Assembly (NCBI GenBank): GCA_003427395.1
Contig: BFEA01000043.1
Location: 393,587-457,586, forward strand
Length of the DNA: 64,000 nucleotides
Origin: Chara braunii
Lineage: Eukaryota; Streptophyta; Charophyceae; Charales; Characeae
Direction: 5' to 3'
Made by a program: the position numbers and the translations under genes. Below, one piece after another: positions 12,801-20,796 of the stretch. Within the stretch, counting starts at the first letter, position 1, and the number at the start of each line of letters is the position of its first letter. Under the pieces are notes generated by a model. That model did not search any database. It was not told the DNA's origin and saw only the letters and a list, made by a program, of their open reading frames with translations.

Positions 12801-15800
12801 CTGGAGAACTTGCTGGACGAAAGGCTAACCACCGTCTTTGGCATCAGCTGGAAGACATTGTTCGGCGACGACCCCATGCCCGTCTTTGTAAGCTTTATGC
12901 GACCGGGGATGGACAATCCTCCCTACGAGCCCTTTACGGACATGATCGCCGTCAAGGAGCTCCTTCAAGAGAGGCTAGAAGACTATGGACTAGAACCAGG
13001 ACTACATCCCATGGACCTCGTTCTCTTCCGGGATGCAGTGGAGCATGTGTGTCGCATCCACCGGATTTTGGCACAGCCCCATGGCAATGCACTGCTGGCC
13101 GGAGTTGGCGGCAGTGGGCGGAAGAGCTTGGCGAGGCTCTCAGCTTTTGTCACAGAGCAGAAGGTATTTTCTATTGAGATTGCTAAGACCTACCGCCTTG
13201 GCGAGTTCCATGAAGACCTCAAGAATCTTTATCGGCAAGCAGGTGGTGGCGACGCCCCCAAGCCCACAACGTTCCTGTTCGACGACACACAGATAGTCCT
13301 CGAAACCTTCTTGGAAGACATCAACAACATCCTTACCAGTGGGGAAGTACCCAATCTCTTCAGCAAAGAGGAGGCACAAGCGCTCTGTGATGAGTGCCGC
13401 CCTGCAGCCCAAAAGGCACATGCGGGAGACACCAATGATGCCATATTTGGCTTTTTCATCGAACGGGTTCGCACAAACCTTCACATTGTCTTATGCCTCA
13501 GTCCTGTCGGCGAAACTTTCCGGAACAGGCTGAGAATGTTTCCGGGGCTGGTGAACTGCACCACAATAGACTGGTTCGTAGAGTGGCCTTCGGATGCACT
13601 GCTGGAGGTGGCCACCAAGTTGATGCATTCGGAAGACTTGGGAACCGCAGAGGTGAAGGCGAATATCTGCTGTGTCTTCGTCACTGCTCACCTGTCGGTG
13701 TCTGAAATGTCCACTTCGATGCTCTCTCAACTGAAGCGCCATAACTACGTTACTCCGAGCAACTACTTAGAATTCAATAAAGGGTATAGCCTATTGCTGA
13801 AGGAAAAGAGGAAAGAGCTGGGGGATAATGCTGCCAAGCTCCGGGGAGGGCTGCAGAAGTTGGACGAAACTCGACAGCAGGTAGCAAGTATGCAAATCGT
13901 GTGCCAAGAAAAAAAGGCCGTAGTCGCGAAGGCAAAACGGGACTGCGAAGAGCTCCTCGTGGAGATCGTGCAGGAGAAACGGCTTGTGGACGAGCAAGAA
14001 AAGCAGGTTAATGCTGAGGCCAGCAAGATCGAGAAGGAGACCGAAGAGTGCAACAAAATTGCGACGGAATGCCAGAAGGAGCTTGAGAAGGCACTTCCCG
14101 CTCTTCAGGCAGCCGAGGAAGCACTTAACGTACTGACGAAGAAGGACCTGGCAGAGGTCAAAGCATACCCCAAGCCTCCTGCCCTTGTGGAGTTGACGTT
14201 GGCGGCTGTCATGACTGTACTGAAGAGACCGACGACGTGGGAGGAGTCGAAGCGGCAACTGGGCGACCCAGGCTTTCTAGAGAAACTGCTCAGATATGAC
14301 AAGGACCTGCTGGTGGACTCCCTGCTCAAGAAAATCAACAAATATACATCAAACCCGGATTTCACACCTGAAACAGTGGGAAAGGTGTCGTTGGCCGCGA
14401 AAGGACTATGTCTTTGGGTCCGGGCAATGGAAGTGTATGGATATGTAGCGAAGGATGTCAGCCCGAAGCGGGCAAAGCTTAAGAATGCGACTGACACGCT
14501 TGCTAAGAAACAAGCAGCACTTCAGGCAGCAAAAAACCAGCTTTTGGAGGTCGTGGCCAAAGTGCAAGCTCTGAAAGAGAAATACGATGTAAGCACAGCA
14601 AACAAGGAGGCACTGCAGCAAGAGTTGGACGAGTTGGAGGTGAAATTGCAAAGGGCGGAGAAGTTGGTCTTTGGGCTTGCGGGTGAGAAAGTACGGTGGC
14701 AAACAAGCATCGAGAGACTTCAGAACCAACTACGAATGCTTCCTGGTGACTGTCTTGTCGCATCTGCATTCCTCTCCTATGCGGGCCCATTCCCAAGCGA
14801 GTACCGGGACATGCTAGTTCGGCAGACCTGGCTTTCACAGGTCCGCAAGCTGGCGATTCCCTGTTCCGCCGATTTTGATTTTGCATTCTTCCTTGCCAAC
14901 GCCAGCGATGTGCGGGACTGGAATATCCAGGGACTCCCGGCGGATGGTTTCTCGACTGAAAACGGGGTCATTGTCACCCGAGGACGAAGATGGCCACTCA
15001 TGGTGGACCCGCAGGGCCAAGCCAACAAGTGGGTGAAGAGCATGGAGGCGAGCCGTCGTCTCAAGGTTGTCGATTTGCAGGCGTCCGACCTATTGAGGAC
15101 GATGGAAAATGCGATTATGTTTGGAAATCCGGTCCTTCTCCAGGACATCCTAGAGGAGATAGATCCTGCTTTAGATCCAATACTGGGTAAGACCTTCATG
15201 AAAAGAGGGAACCAGATTCTGATAAAACTTGGCGATAAGGAGATCGACTACAATACAGATTTCCGACTCTATATTACGACAAAGCTAAGCAATCCTCACT
15301 TCACACCGGAGGTCTCTGCAAAAGCTACCGTTGTCAATTTTTCGGTGAAAGAACAAGGACTGGAGGCGCAGCTGCTGAATCTGGTAGTTCAGAAGGAGAG
15401 GCCCGACTTAGACAAGCAGAAAAATGAGCTTGTCATTAAGGTGGCCACGGGGAAAAGAACTCAAGCACACCTTGAAGATGAGATTTTGCGGATGTTGTCC
15501 ACTGCCACGGGGTCTCTTTTAGATAACGTGGAGCTTATAGACACCCTGGACAAGTCAAAGACGACATGGGAGGAGGTAAACGAGTCACTGAAGATCTCGG
15601 AAGACACGGCAAAAAAGATCGAGATTGCCAGCGCCGCATACAAGCCAAGTGCGGTGCGTTCATCGATTCTGTTTTTCGTTCTGATTGAGCTGTCTGCAAT
15701 AGATCCCATGTACCAGTTTTCACTTGATGCGTACACAGACCTCTTCCTCATATCAATCCAAAAGAGTCCGAAGGCGGACAGTGTGGCAGAGAGGATAAAG

Positions 15801-18098
15801 AGCCTCAATGATTTTCACACGTACGCAGTGTACAAGTACACAGCACGTGCCCTATTCGAGCGGCACAAGCTGTTGCTCTCTCTACAGATTTGCACACGAG
15901 TATTACAGGCTGGGAATCAGATGAATAGCGAAGAATGGCAGTTCTTTCTACGGGGAGGCACAGTCCTGGACAGAACGTCTCAGTCCCCGAACCCGGGGAA
16001 AAGCTGGATTTCGGAGCAGGCATGGGACCACATCACCGAGCTTGACAAGCTACCTCAGTTCAAAGGAATCGTTTCAAGCTTTGAACAGAACTTAGGTCTG
16101 TGGGAGAGCTGGTATCGGTCATCCGAGCCAGAGGGTGCCGAACTTCCATCCGAATGGGAGAGTAAATGCAGCGAGCTCCAGCGGATGATCCTCGTGCGCT
16201 GCTTACGACAGGATCGGGTTATATTTGCTTCAACAGGCTACGTGGCAAACAGTTTAGGACGTCGTTTTGTGGAGCCACCGGTGCTTGACCTTGGTGAGAC
16301 CTATGATGACTCAGTCCCTGCTTCCCCTCTGATTTTCGTCTTATCTGCAGGTGTGGATCCCACAAGCAGCCTGAAGCAGTTAGCTGGACAAAAGAACATG
16401 AGTGAACGTTTTTTCGCAGTCGCGCTTGGTCAGGGCCAGGCGCCCATCGCTACGAAGTGCATCGAGGATGGCGTGCGCGACGGCAATTGGGTTTTCCTGG
16501 CAAACTGCCACCTGATGACCGGATGGCTACCTGTGCTGGACAAGATAGTGGACGGCCTGGAAGCCCGAAAACCGCATGCCAGCTTTCGGCTATGGCTATC
16601 CAGCTCGCCAAACCCCAAGTTCCCCATTGGAATACTACAACGAGGAATCAAGATGACAACTGAGCCACCCAAGGGCCTGCGAGCGAATTTGCTTCGACTT
16701 TACAACGCCACGACTGAGGAGGACTTCAACCAGTGCCGTGCTCAGCAGAAGTACCAGAAGCTCTTCTTCTCCCTCAGCTACTTCCACAGTGTTTTGCTGG
16801 AGAGAAAAAAGTTCGGGATGCTCGGTTTCAACGTCCAGTACAACTTCAATGACACTGATTTTCAAGTCTCCAACGACCTTTTGAAGTCTTATCTGGATTC
16901 CTACGAGGAAACACCCTTCACTGCCCTCAAGTACCTCATTTCCGAGGCCAACTACGGTGGTCGAGTCACGGATGAGATGGACCGTAGAGTTCTCATCAGC
17001 TACCTCAACCAGTTCTACTGCGAGGAAACCATCTCCACTCCTAATTATCCTCTATCCCCGCTCCCCTATTACTATGTTCCCGACAACGGTGGCCTTCAAA
17101 GTCACCGGGACTATATCCTCTCTCTCCCAACTGTTGATAGACCTGAGGCATTTGGTCAGCACCCGAACGCTGACATTGCCTTTCAGATTGCGGACACAAG
17201 GACTGTTCTTGAGAGCATCGTGAGCCTGCAGCCACGACTAGCATCAGGGACACGTGGCATGCAGAGAGAAGACGTCGTCATGAACCTCATTACCGACCTA
17301 TTTCAGCAGGTTCCAGAGCCACTGAACCTGGAGGCGATTCAACGACACAAGCAAGATGATCCGTCCGCCCTCCACGTGGTCTTGTTCCAAGAGATCGAAC
17401 GGTACAATACACTGCTCTTGGCTGTCCGTCACGACTGTATGGAGCTTCAGAAAGGCATCCGTGGAATTGTGTTGATGTCATCAGAATTGGAAGCCATGTT
17501 CTCCGCCCTTTACGATAATAGGGTCCCTGCAATGTGGCTCAAGTGTTACCCCTCTCTTAGACCACTGGGCCCATGGATGAGAGACCTGGTTCAACGAATC
17601 ATCGAGCTGAACCAGTGGGCCGCGAAGACGTATCCCATAGTCTATTGGTTAGGCGGGTTCACTTACCCGACTGGTTTTTTAACGGCAGTCCTACAGACAA
17701 CGGCGCGACGAATGGTGGTTCCTATTGACACGTTGTCTTGGGACTTCACGGTAATCATCGACAATGAGAAGGATATAATTGCGCCACCGAGAGACGGAGT
17801 ACTAGTCAAGGGACTGTTCTTGGAAGGTGCTGGCTGGGATTACCAGAATGGTTACCTCACTGAGCCTGAACCCATGGAGCTCATTGTACAGATGCCTATC
17901 ATACATTTCAGGCCGGTAGAGAGCAAGAAGAAAGCCCACAAGGGTACCTACGCTTGCCCGCTCTACATCTACCCGAAGAGGACGGGCACCAGAGAGCGCC
18001 CCAGCTACATGCTAAGCGTCGATCTCAAGACTGGCACGGCCGATGTCGACCATTGGATCAAGAGGGGGACAGCACTTCTGCTCTCTCTCGCAGACTGA
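3843..18098 (+). CDS. DNAH2: Axonemal inner-arm dynein heavy chain (DNAH2 / DHC10, I1 1-beta type)
   Basis: This is the ATP-driven motor heavy chain of a ciliary inner dynein arm. The start chosen is the first ATG (3843), 51 bp after an in-frame TAA; the stop is at 18096-18098, giving 4,751 residues. Order: Pro-rich N terminus (1-110), tail (about 155-1150), linker (about 1420-2000), then six AAA modules. P-loops visible: AAA1 GPAGTGKT (2120-2127) with CFDEFNR (from 2170), AAA2 GKTGAGKS (2402-2409), AAA3 GNVGVGKT (2739-2746) with CFIDDMN (from 2802), AAA4 GVGGSGRKS (3087-3095). Stalk coiled coils flank a microtubule-binding domain near 3457-3550. The C-terminal EGAGWD, HFRPVESKKK and DHWIKRGTALL words, and NCTTIDWF..WP..ALLEVA in AAA4, resemble DNAH2. 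It is longer than the usual 4,400 residues because of two low-complexity tail insertions. No intron is visible. Exact orthology is recalled, not aligned. Confidence 0.9.
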   Translation: MEGAPAGVPTPAALVSPVDTDEPGPNDVLPAITQDPSVPGAAATDPSTVPSAGIDPGAPGNPGADASRTSLSEPGEPKVPQPSGAEDATALDAAEGDEVSTPPPPEDPVETALRQCVEWVKSRIFMIAKPDLWNESEHGPVARDFLTSTEHGTLFVYVESSTSSTSTSTSTSTLASTLTSTLASTLTSTSTSTSTLTLTSTSTLTSTSTSTSTLRCQKGPPPSGPKEVLFFIRDPHRAVTIDNVDGLVNCATIKGHPLDSMQRFMQGVFVPEVVNNQAWPDNAKKEFMGQLHRFMASLTECTYHVKGKTVLYIPQEDLESMTESRLKKDKDLVQRLESALIHWTRQIKEVVNNQDNAELGEEAGPLAEIEFWRSRSVDLSGIREQLNDPSIGRIVGILEKAKSSYLAPFLNLSNLIQREAMAAEDNLKFLSIFEEPCQALAVAEPKVIPNVLVKILHCIRLIWNISQFYNTPERITGLLRKVSNEIISRCRAKISVKEIFDGDVERCREALRESMKAGEAWKRAYKMTADQVASFASSSSTAGPGRGSISTTAATLKNITNIAAPGHPTNVLETSNPSATPNVGTQNGNKPRPGAAAGGGGDPAVGGRAVGPVDSSYDDAQNRAGSGSKSGAQAGVKSGPGSVPSLRLWDFDTSSVFAHIDAFVQRCRDLLEVCDSQEQFALKKDLPCFGGTRGPEITKSLSDIQAAFQRLAFGLQNLSYSILDVKSTMWHDDYTRFKNGVKDLEVMMQNVITLAFESVANVANSLELLDAFQSMAYRETIKRCLEKVTADVLTTFLGELNGAKKHFDQMRRKPVINSTFPKGAGGALWAQGLRLRIDRPMNWLNSCLGFLPHVAELDELQLQHVQITSAIEQYIRNQHVEWFTSIEQSMPKLLENSLMVLDHDGTLAVNFDRQLLSLFHEAHYWERLGFEIPVLAVEICAHKEKLRVMQEHVLMVARDYNKILRSLEPAERQLFSDRIRYLDKKIHPGLHRLNWVSSKHHLDYFVKEARKFCREVQGTVSDFKMAHEKVLGICKRLGGTLLIIMEKKKVYETWEFEEKQAEHREVVRSKFDQAYSELKKTMEGAYEIFAFDGDDVQREWARYSTKIDRKMEDALRQTVKKSLQELSRALNGDARTEVIPIFNTGVILDKETNRVELKPSVRELVGMMKTVCSELITVVKAMPRLVEAPRPPRSAPADLMLPELLTITYSSLLEEEPEGGVPNMVESGSGGPPKGPTNLPTYYEMISADEDSSVKMITTITSGISGLLEKVQQFLYYWEKKYKHIWDQDKEAYIRRYERAKKTLSAFEGDIMKYKELQEEIEAEDTSTNMRFLRIDCGPLKQAIWAHCEAWVSKFTTLLNTLAKTELESIKSYISSNTQHMQSAVLNLDMLADAVNLWKRLKQEQPTIEARLEPLDEKYKTLEAFEVPVPEQEQEMLSGLSAEWAAFTVLLSTREKELEAAKENFREKLIKLVDTFVKEVAEQRQDFLARMPLTSETSTEAALAFVAEERTKLDANRKKEQDLNQGLNIFDMAQPGYKESIATAKDLDLLEAMWQLKKDWENAYDGWKGGLFRNLQVADMESVAQQLSKRVTKLGRDVKAWAVWSDMRDNLDAFKRTLPLVIDLRNPAMRPRHWVQLQEHMGTTFDPNSDEFTLAKVTELRFDKYAEAIGDLSANASKELAIELSIETLGETWKELTLDMVPYKETHKGVYKLRSTDEIFAALEDNTVTLSTIKASRYYTVFEKDINHWEQSLSLVSEMIEVVLQVQRQWMYLENIFIGSEDIRKQLPAESTMFDSVNASFIASMNTLYESKNVIKGTHVPGLLDTFLEMESKLEKIQKSLENYLEKKRQQFPRFYFLSSDDLLEILGQARDPLNVQPHLKKCFEGIKKLEMHIPGEGRKHYESTGIFSADGEYLPFGASVLTEGRPEEWLNKVEAAMFSTTKRHLLKTLEESKGMKKEKWLKDYPGQCVITAGQIIWTNECERALFVPETSKTALRKLKKRWISYLNKLTAVTRSRLSKIDRLKTVALITIEVHARDVIDKLAKSGCKSVNDFEWSSQLRFYWDREAGECIIKQVLSVFWYGYEYQGNNGRLVITPLTDRCYMTLGAAMFTRRGGNPLGPAGTGKTETVKDFGKALARYVIVFNCSDGVDYQMTGKMFSGLAQTGAWACFDEFNRIEVEVLSVVASQIAAVMSAIKSGAQRFIFEGQDIRLNPACAIFVTMNPGYAGRSELPDNLKALLRPVSMMVPDFVLIAEIMLFSEGFQGAKVLSKKMIAIMELSQQQLSKQDHYDYGLRSFVIPIARAAGVMKRADADQPEEVILYRAMRDLIMPKLVFGDMPLFTALLSDLFPGVEIPVAESGSLQKAIEEELSGSGLQVVPPFVMKIIQIFDCKVARHGNMIVGKTGAGKSEGWKTLSKAMARLKKEGVEDFERVHVYPINPLSLSVDELYGSFDEATHEWTDGVLARIMRTTCKDESPDQKWILFDGPVDTFWIESMNSLLDDNKILTLLSGERISMPSQVSLLFEVEDLSQASPATVSRAGMIYMNVESLGPWPYLRSWLRNKAAAGADQLLIETIGKMAEKYIDATQEFRRRECQELVRVDDLNAVISFCTLFDSLCTLENGVNPADPDTYVAMMELTFLFSLIWSLCASAGEEGRKKMDMFLREQDTRYPPTETVYEYFVDPKKKAWAPWEEKISGGYKPAPDVPFFKIRVPTIDTVRAKFVVRALVLSNRHTLVVGNVGVGKTIIAQSVLYSLPEGRSRMIINFSAQTSAQSLQETIEGKLEKRTKGVFAPTGGKRLVCFIDDMNMPRKSQFGFMPPLELLKFWVDNGFWYDRQKQEVKHVKDMQLLAAMAPPGGGRNQFSMRIQACFSLINVANPSETQLKRIFGTMLNAKLVDFDDEIKPLGDALTQACIDVYRTVSVELLPTPSKSHYVFNMRDLGKVVQGILQATRGFYDSKESMLQLLCHECFRIFGDRMWDKADRAWLENLLDERLTTVFGISWKTLFGDDPMPVFVSFMRPGMDNPPYEPFTDMIAVKELLQERLEDYGLEPGLHPMDLVLFRDAVEHVCRIHRILAQPHGNALLAGVGGSGRKSLARLSAFVTEQKVFSIEIAKTYRLGEFHEDLKNLYRQAGGGDAPKPTTFLFDDTQIVLETFLEDINNILTSGEVPNLFSKEEAQALCDECRPAAQKAHAGDTNDAIFGFFIERVRTNLHIVLCLSPVGETFRNRLRMFPGLVNCTTIDWFVEWPSDALLEVATKLMHSEDLGTAEVKANICCVFVTAHLSVSEMSTSMLSQLKRHNYVTPSNYLEFNKGYSLLLKEKRKELGDNAAKLRGGLQKLDETRQQVASMQIVCQEKKAVVAKAKRDCEELLVEIVQEKRLVDEQEKQVNAEASKIEKETEECNKIATECQKELEKALPALQAAEEALNVLTKKDLAEVKAYPKPPALVELTLAAVMTVLKRPTTWEESKRQLGDPGFLEKLLRYDKDLLVDSLLKKINKYTSNPDFTPETVGKVSLAAKGLCLWVRAMEVYGYVAKDVSPKRAKLKNATDTLAKKQAALQAAKNQLLEVVAKVQALKEKYDVSTANKEALQQELDELEVKLQRAEKLVFGLAGEKVRWQTSIERLQNQLRMLPGDCLVASAFLSYAGPFPSEYRDMLVRQTWLSQVRKLAIPCSADFDFAFFLANASDVRDWNIQGLPADGFSTENGVIVTRGRRWPLMVDPQGQANKWVKSMEASRRLKVVDLQASDLLRTMENAIMFGNPVLLQDILEEIDPALDPILGKTFMKRGNQILIKLGDKEIDYNTDFRLYITTKLSNPHFTPEVSAKATVVNFSVKEQGLEAQLLNLVVQKERPDLDKQKNELVIKVATGKRTQAHLEDEILRMLSTATGSLLDNVELIDTLDKSKTTWEEVNESLKISEDTAKKIEIASAAYKPSAVRSSILFFVLIELSAIDPMYQFSLDAYTDLFLISIQKSPKADSVAERIKSLNDFHTYAVYKYTARALFERHKLLLSLQICTRVLQAGNQMNSEEWQFFLRGGTVLDRTSQSPNPGKSWISEQAWDHITELDKLPQFKGIVSSFEQNLGLWESWYRSSEPEGAELPSEWESKCSELQRMILVRCLRQDRVIFASTGYVANSLGRRFVEPPVLDLGETYDDSVPASPLIFVLSAGVDPTSSLKQLAGQKNMSERFFAVALGQGQAPIATKCIEDGVRDGNWVFLANCHLMTGWLPVLDKIVDGLEARKPHASFRLWLSSSPNPKFPIGILQRGIKMTTEPPKGLRANLLRLYNATTEEDFNQCRAQQKYQKLFFSLSYFHSVLLERKKFGMLGFNVQYNFNDTDFQVSNDLLKSYLDSYEETPFTALKYLISEANYGGRVTDEMDRRVLISYLNQFYCEETISTPNYPLSPLPYYYVPDNGGLQSHRDYILSLPTVDRPEAFGQHPNADIAFQIADTRTVLESIVSLQPRLASGTRGMQREDVVMNLITDLFQQVPEPLNLEAIQRHKQDDPSALHVVLFQEIERYNTLLLAVRHDCMELQKGIRGIVLMSSELEAMFSALYDNRVPAMWLKCYPSLRPLGPWMRDLVQRIIELNQWAAKTYPIVYWLGGFTYPTGFLTAVLQTTARRMVVPIDTLSWDFTVIIDNEKDIIAPPRDGVLVKGLFLEGAGWDYQNGYLTEPEPMELIVQMPIIHFRPVESKKKAHKGTYACPLYIYPKRTGTRERPSYMLSVDLKTGTADVDHWIKRGTALLLSLAD
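4318..4488 (+). repeat. In-frame hexanucleotide repeat in the dynein tail
   Basis: Repeats of TTCGAC, with TTTGAC and TTGGCT variants, encode about 57 residues of Ser-Thr/Ser-Leu/Ala-Ser dipeptides (residues about 159-215). The block sits just ahead of the conserved VLFFIRDP segment of the tail. All units are multiples of three, so the frame is kept. I know of no comparable tract in this dynein family. Confidence 0.9.
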
Positions 18099-18128
18099 TC
18101 GAGCTGCATCCTCTCACAGTCATGCACT

Positions 18129-18420
18129 CTAACGGGCACTTCGTTTTTTTTTTTTTGTTTTTTTTGTTTTTTTTTTTTTCCAGATAACAGAGAGTCTTGG
18201 CTCTGGCTCCTACCATTCTGGGGAGCGACAGTCCGGTTCCTTTCCCCCAGCAAGTCAATTAGGAATACATAAGAGACTCACACACGCTCCCCCCCATTAA
18301 GGCTGGGAGGCCCGAGTAGACGGCATTGATTACTTCCCTGAGGAAATATGTACCACCTCTCACCCCTGCCTAAGTTGCCCTCTGCTAATTTCGCCTACCA
18401 GTCCTAACGGGCACTTCGTT
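18129..18420 (-). mobile_element. Short LINE-tail/SINE-like insertion with 17-bp target duplications
   Basis: A 258-bp minus-strand retroposon (18146-18403) begins 47 bp after the dynein stop. Identical 17-bp direct repeats (CTAACGGGCACTTCGTT) flank it at 18129-18145 and 18404-18420. Its minus-strand 3' end is a broken poly(A) (plus-strand T tracts at 18146-18179), preceded by the family tail GAACCGGACTG..GCTCCCCAGAATG and a small hairpin. Similar sequence lies at 30.0 and 32.1 kb and at the ends of the larger LINEs. It is either a severely 5'-truncated LINE copy or a SINE that uses the LINE tail. Confidence 0.85.
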
Positions 18421-18835
18421 AAAAGTTTTTTTTTTTTTTTTCCCCCCAGAAAAAACAGGGCCTTATGGTCCTGGCTCCATATATTTATTCTGGGAGCATC
18501 AGTCCGGTTCCTTTTCCACCGGCAAGTCATGGTAATACAGCAACATACATACGCACGCTTCCTTCCGTCTGGCCGAAGGACACAGCATTGATTGCTCCAT
18601 CTGTGTGGAGGATTAACTGTCAACTTGCCTTTTAACCCAACGTCCTCTCAACTTGGGTATACCCTAGCTGTCTGGTATCCTTTAAGCTCAAGACTTTGAG
18701 AGAGGCACAATCCTGTCCACACGCCAACGTCTCTTGTGATGGGTTCTCTCGGTATTCTCTCCGCTCTCTCCTGCCAATCTCCTTCCCTGTGTGCCTTGTT
18801 GCTGTCTTCTTCGGTTATTCCCCTGGTTGCCCTGC

Positions 18836-18919
18836 TATACCCAGATAGTAGCCGGTATCTCTTGTGTCCTGGAGACCTATACCCAGATAGTAGCCGGTAC
18901 CTCTTGTGTCCTGGAGACC
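18836..18919. repeat. 42-bp tandem duplication
   Basis: Two adjacent 42-bp copies start TATACCCAGATAGTAGCCGG at 18836 and 18878. They differ by about one base, so the duplication is recent compared with the surrounding LINE. Confidence 0.9.
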
Positions 18920-20621
18920 TCTCGACCTGTTGCCCCGTCTGAGTTATGCCAGTCTTTCCACCTCAGACTGAGTTCATTTAAACCTGCAACTTTGCCTCCT
19001 GCCAGCCAGTTGTGCTTGAACTTTGCAAGTACCTCCCATTTTGTTTCTGGATTGTTCTGCACCCAGATTTTGACCTTCTTCCATTGGCACAGAATCTCAG
19101 CCTCGATCATACCTTTAGTGGCCGCCCATACCATTTCTCGTGGATTCTTGGCTCCCTCCAGCGTTCTGCTGCATCTCTTTTTCCAAATTGCCCATAGCGT
19201 GACCTTGCGTATTATTCCAAACCATATCCTTTCAGGTTTGCTCAGATTAAGGGGTAGGTTAGTCCAGAGGAGGAGTTGAAGGGGGTGTTCGGGAAGAGGA
19301 GACATGAAAAGGCTATCCCAAAGGTCAGATGCCCTAGCCCAATATTNTGTGGCTTCATTGCATTTAATTAAGCAGTGTAGTATATCTTCTTGTTCCTGGC
19401 CTGCGCAGACCCTGCAGATGTCAGAGGAGTTTGGATCGTTTCTGCTTCTTCTGGAGTGCAACCCTTGATTGACCGGCAGGGCCGTATATGCTATAAGCCA
19501 CTGCATGCTTCTGATTTTGATTGGTTTTATGGTTATATAAGTTCTGATTCACTACCGATTAACTTTCGCCATCGGTCCTTGATTACTGGTTCCGGGTCCT
19601 TTGTCTTCAATAACATCCTGTAGCCGAGTTTGACCATATATTCCGAGATTGGAACTGGAGATTTGCTGGTCTTGTCTCTTTGTGGCTGCCAAGCCCACTC
19701 ATGCGGGTCGAATTCCAGGTCTTGGACCGATACTCCAATTTGGAAAATCTGTTTTGGCCAGATTCCTAGTACTCTCACCTTGCGAAGTGTAAAAGCCTGG
19801 AGCGTTGTTGTTAGTGGGTCAGTGTTGATGATGATGGGTTCATCCGGTTTTGCCCATTGGATAGGGAACAATGTGAAGATGGACATCGACCCTATTCTCG
19901 ATTGTCGATGCGAGAATTGGTACACTCTCGTTGGGGTGCTCTCCTGGATTAGGATTCCCCACTCCCCTGATTTCCAGGTGAAGTCCTCATTGAGTAGATC
20001 CTTCCAGCTATCCGGGATGCTCCGTACGACCTTCCGTAGGTTTTCATCTCTGTGGTGACAGCCTTTTAGTCTGTGTTTAAGTTCATCTTCGTCTAGCCAG
20101 TCTCTCCTTTCCTCGTTCCATATATCTCTCACTCTCCAGATCCCATTTTTGATCCACGTTAGCCATTTATTTCCCGTCGGGGAGAGCGTCCAGGGGTGGT
20201 TCCCTTCGTCTTTCACCCATGGGTTTCCAAAGAGCGGTTGTCTCAGTACTTCTTCCTTTGATCTCGGTCTGTTTATCTTTCCTGGCATAATTTCCCTCCA
20301 GATTCGTAACAGGGCTGTCCAGTAGGGCAGCGATCCTTGTTCCTGTCTTGGAATTCCTCCTCTCCTCCACCTCCTCCTACCTGTTTTAGGACTCCAGTCT
20401 TTATTCATCACCCAGAATTGTCCTGACATATTGGGGGGAGATGATGTTGGCGCCAGGCTCCTGATGCTGTCAAGCGCCAGCTTGTTCCATGCCAGCGAAT
20501 GTCTGGTCAGGAGTTTGACTATCCATTTGGCTTGGAGGGCTCTTGTTTCCTGTCTGGGGTCTATTATGATAGTATTATCCCAAAGCCACCCTGAGCCGGT
20601 TGTCTTGTGATGTAGTGCCAT
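18877..20621 (-). pseudogene. LINE ORF2 C-terminal remnant (post-RT region and zf-RVT)
   Basis: Two adjoining minus-strand frames (19533-20621 and 18877-19506) cover the region downstream of the reverse transcriptase. The first carries the SPPNMSGQFW and EEVLRQPLF..P words shared with the plus-strand LINE. The second carries QWLIAYTALPVNQ, then a zinc-finger-like C-x2-C-x9-H-x4-C (CRVC...HCLIKC) and the WAIWKKRC word typical of the LINE C terminus. A frame break near 19510-19530 and one unresolved base at 19347 separate or blur them. There is no catalytic RT core, so it cannot be active. Confidence 0.8.
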
Positions 20622-20796
20622 GCGATCTTTGGTATGTAGTTGCCTCTGTTAGGGTCCCCTTACCATAGATAAGATCTAGTTTTTCGGTTTAGCTCTTTGA
20701 TTGTCTGGTCAGGTATGGTCCAGATCGAAGTGATGTACCACATCATTGAGAATATAGACGTATTGATGGTTAGTGCTCCGTTAAGAGTTAAAACTT

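Larger units (their letters stand above)
18421..20796 (-). mobile_element. 5'-truncated L1-like LINE, minus strand
   Basis: The minus strand holds the 3' third of a LINE. It has the C-terminal part of ORF2, a 3' UTR with the family tail (GGAACCGGACTGATGCTCCCAGAAT, about 18480-18515), an imperfect hairpin, and poly(A) (T run 18426-18441). Homology to the plus-strand LINE at 39.4-44.7 kb runs up to about 20788 and ends at the foldback element at 20797. ORF2 sequence before the ...LTINTSIFSMMWY segment is missing. A 42-bp direct duplication (18836 and 18878) lies in its 3' region. Confidence 0.85.
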
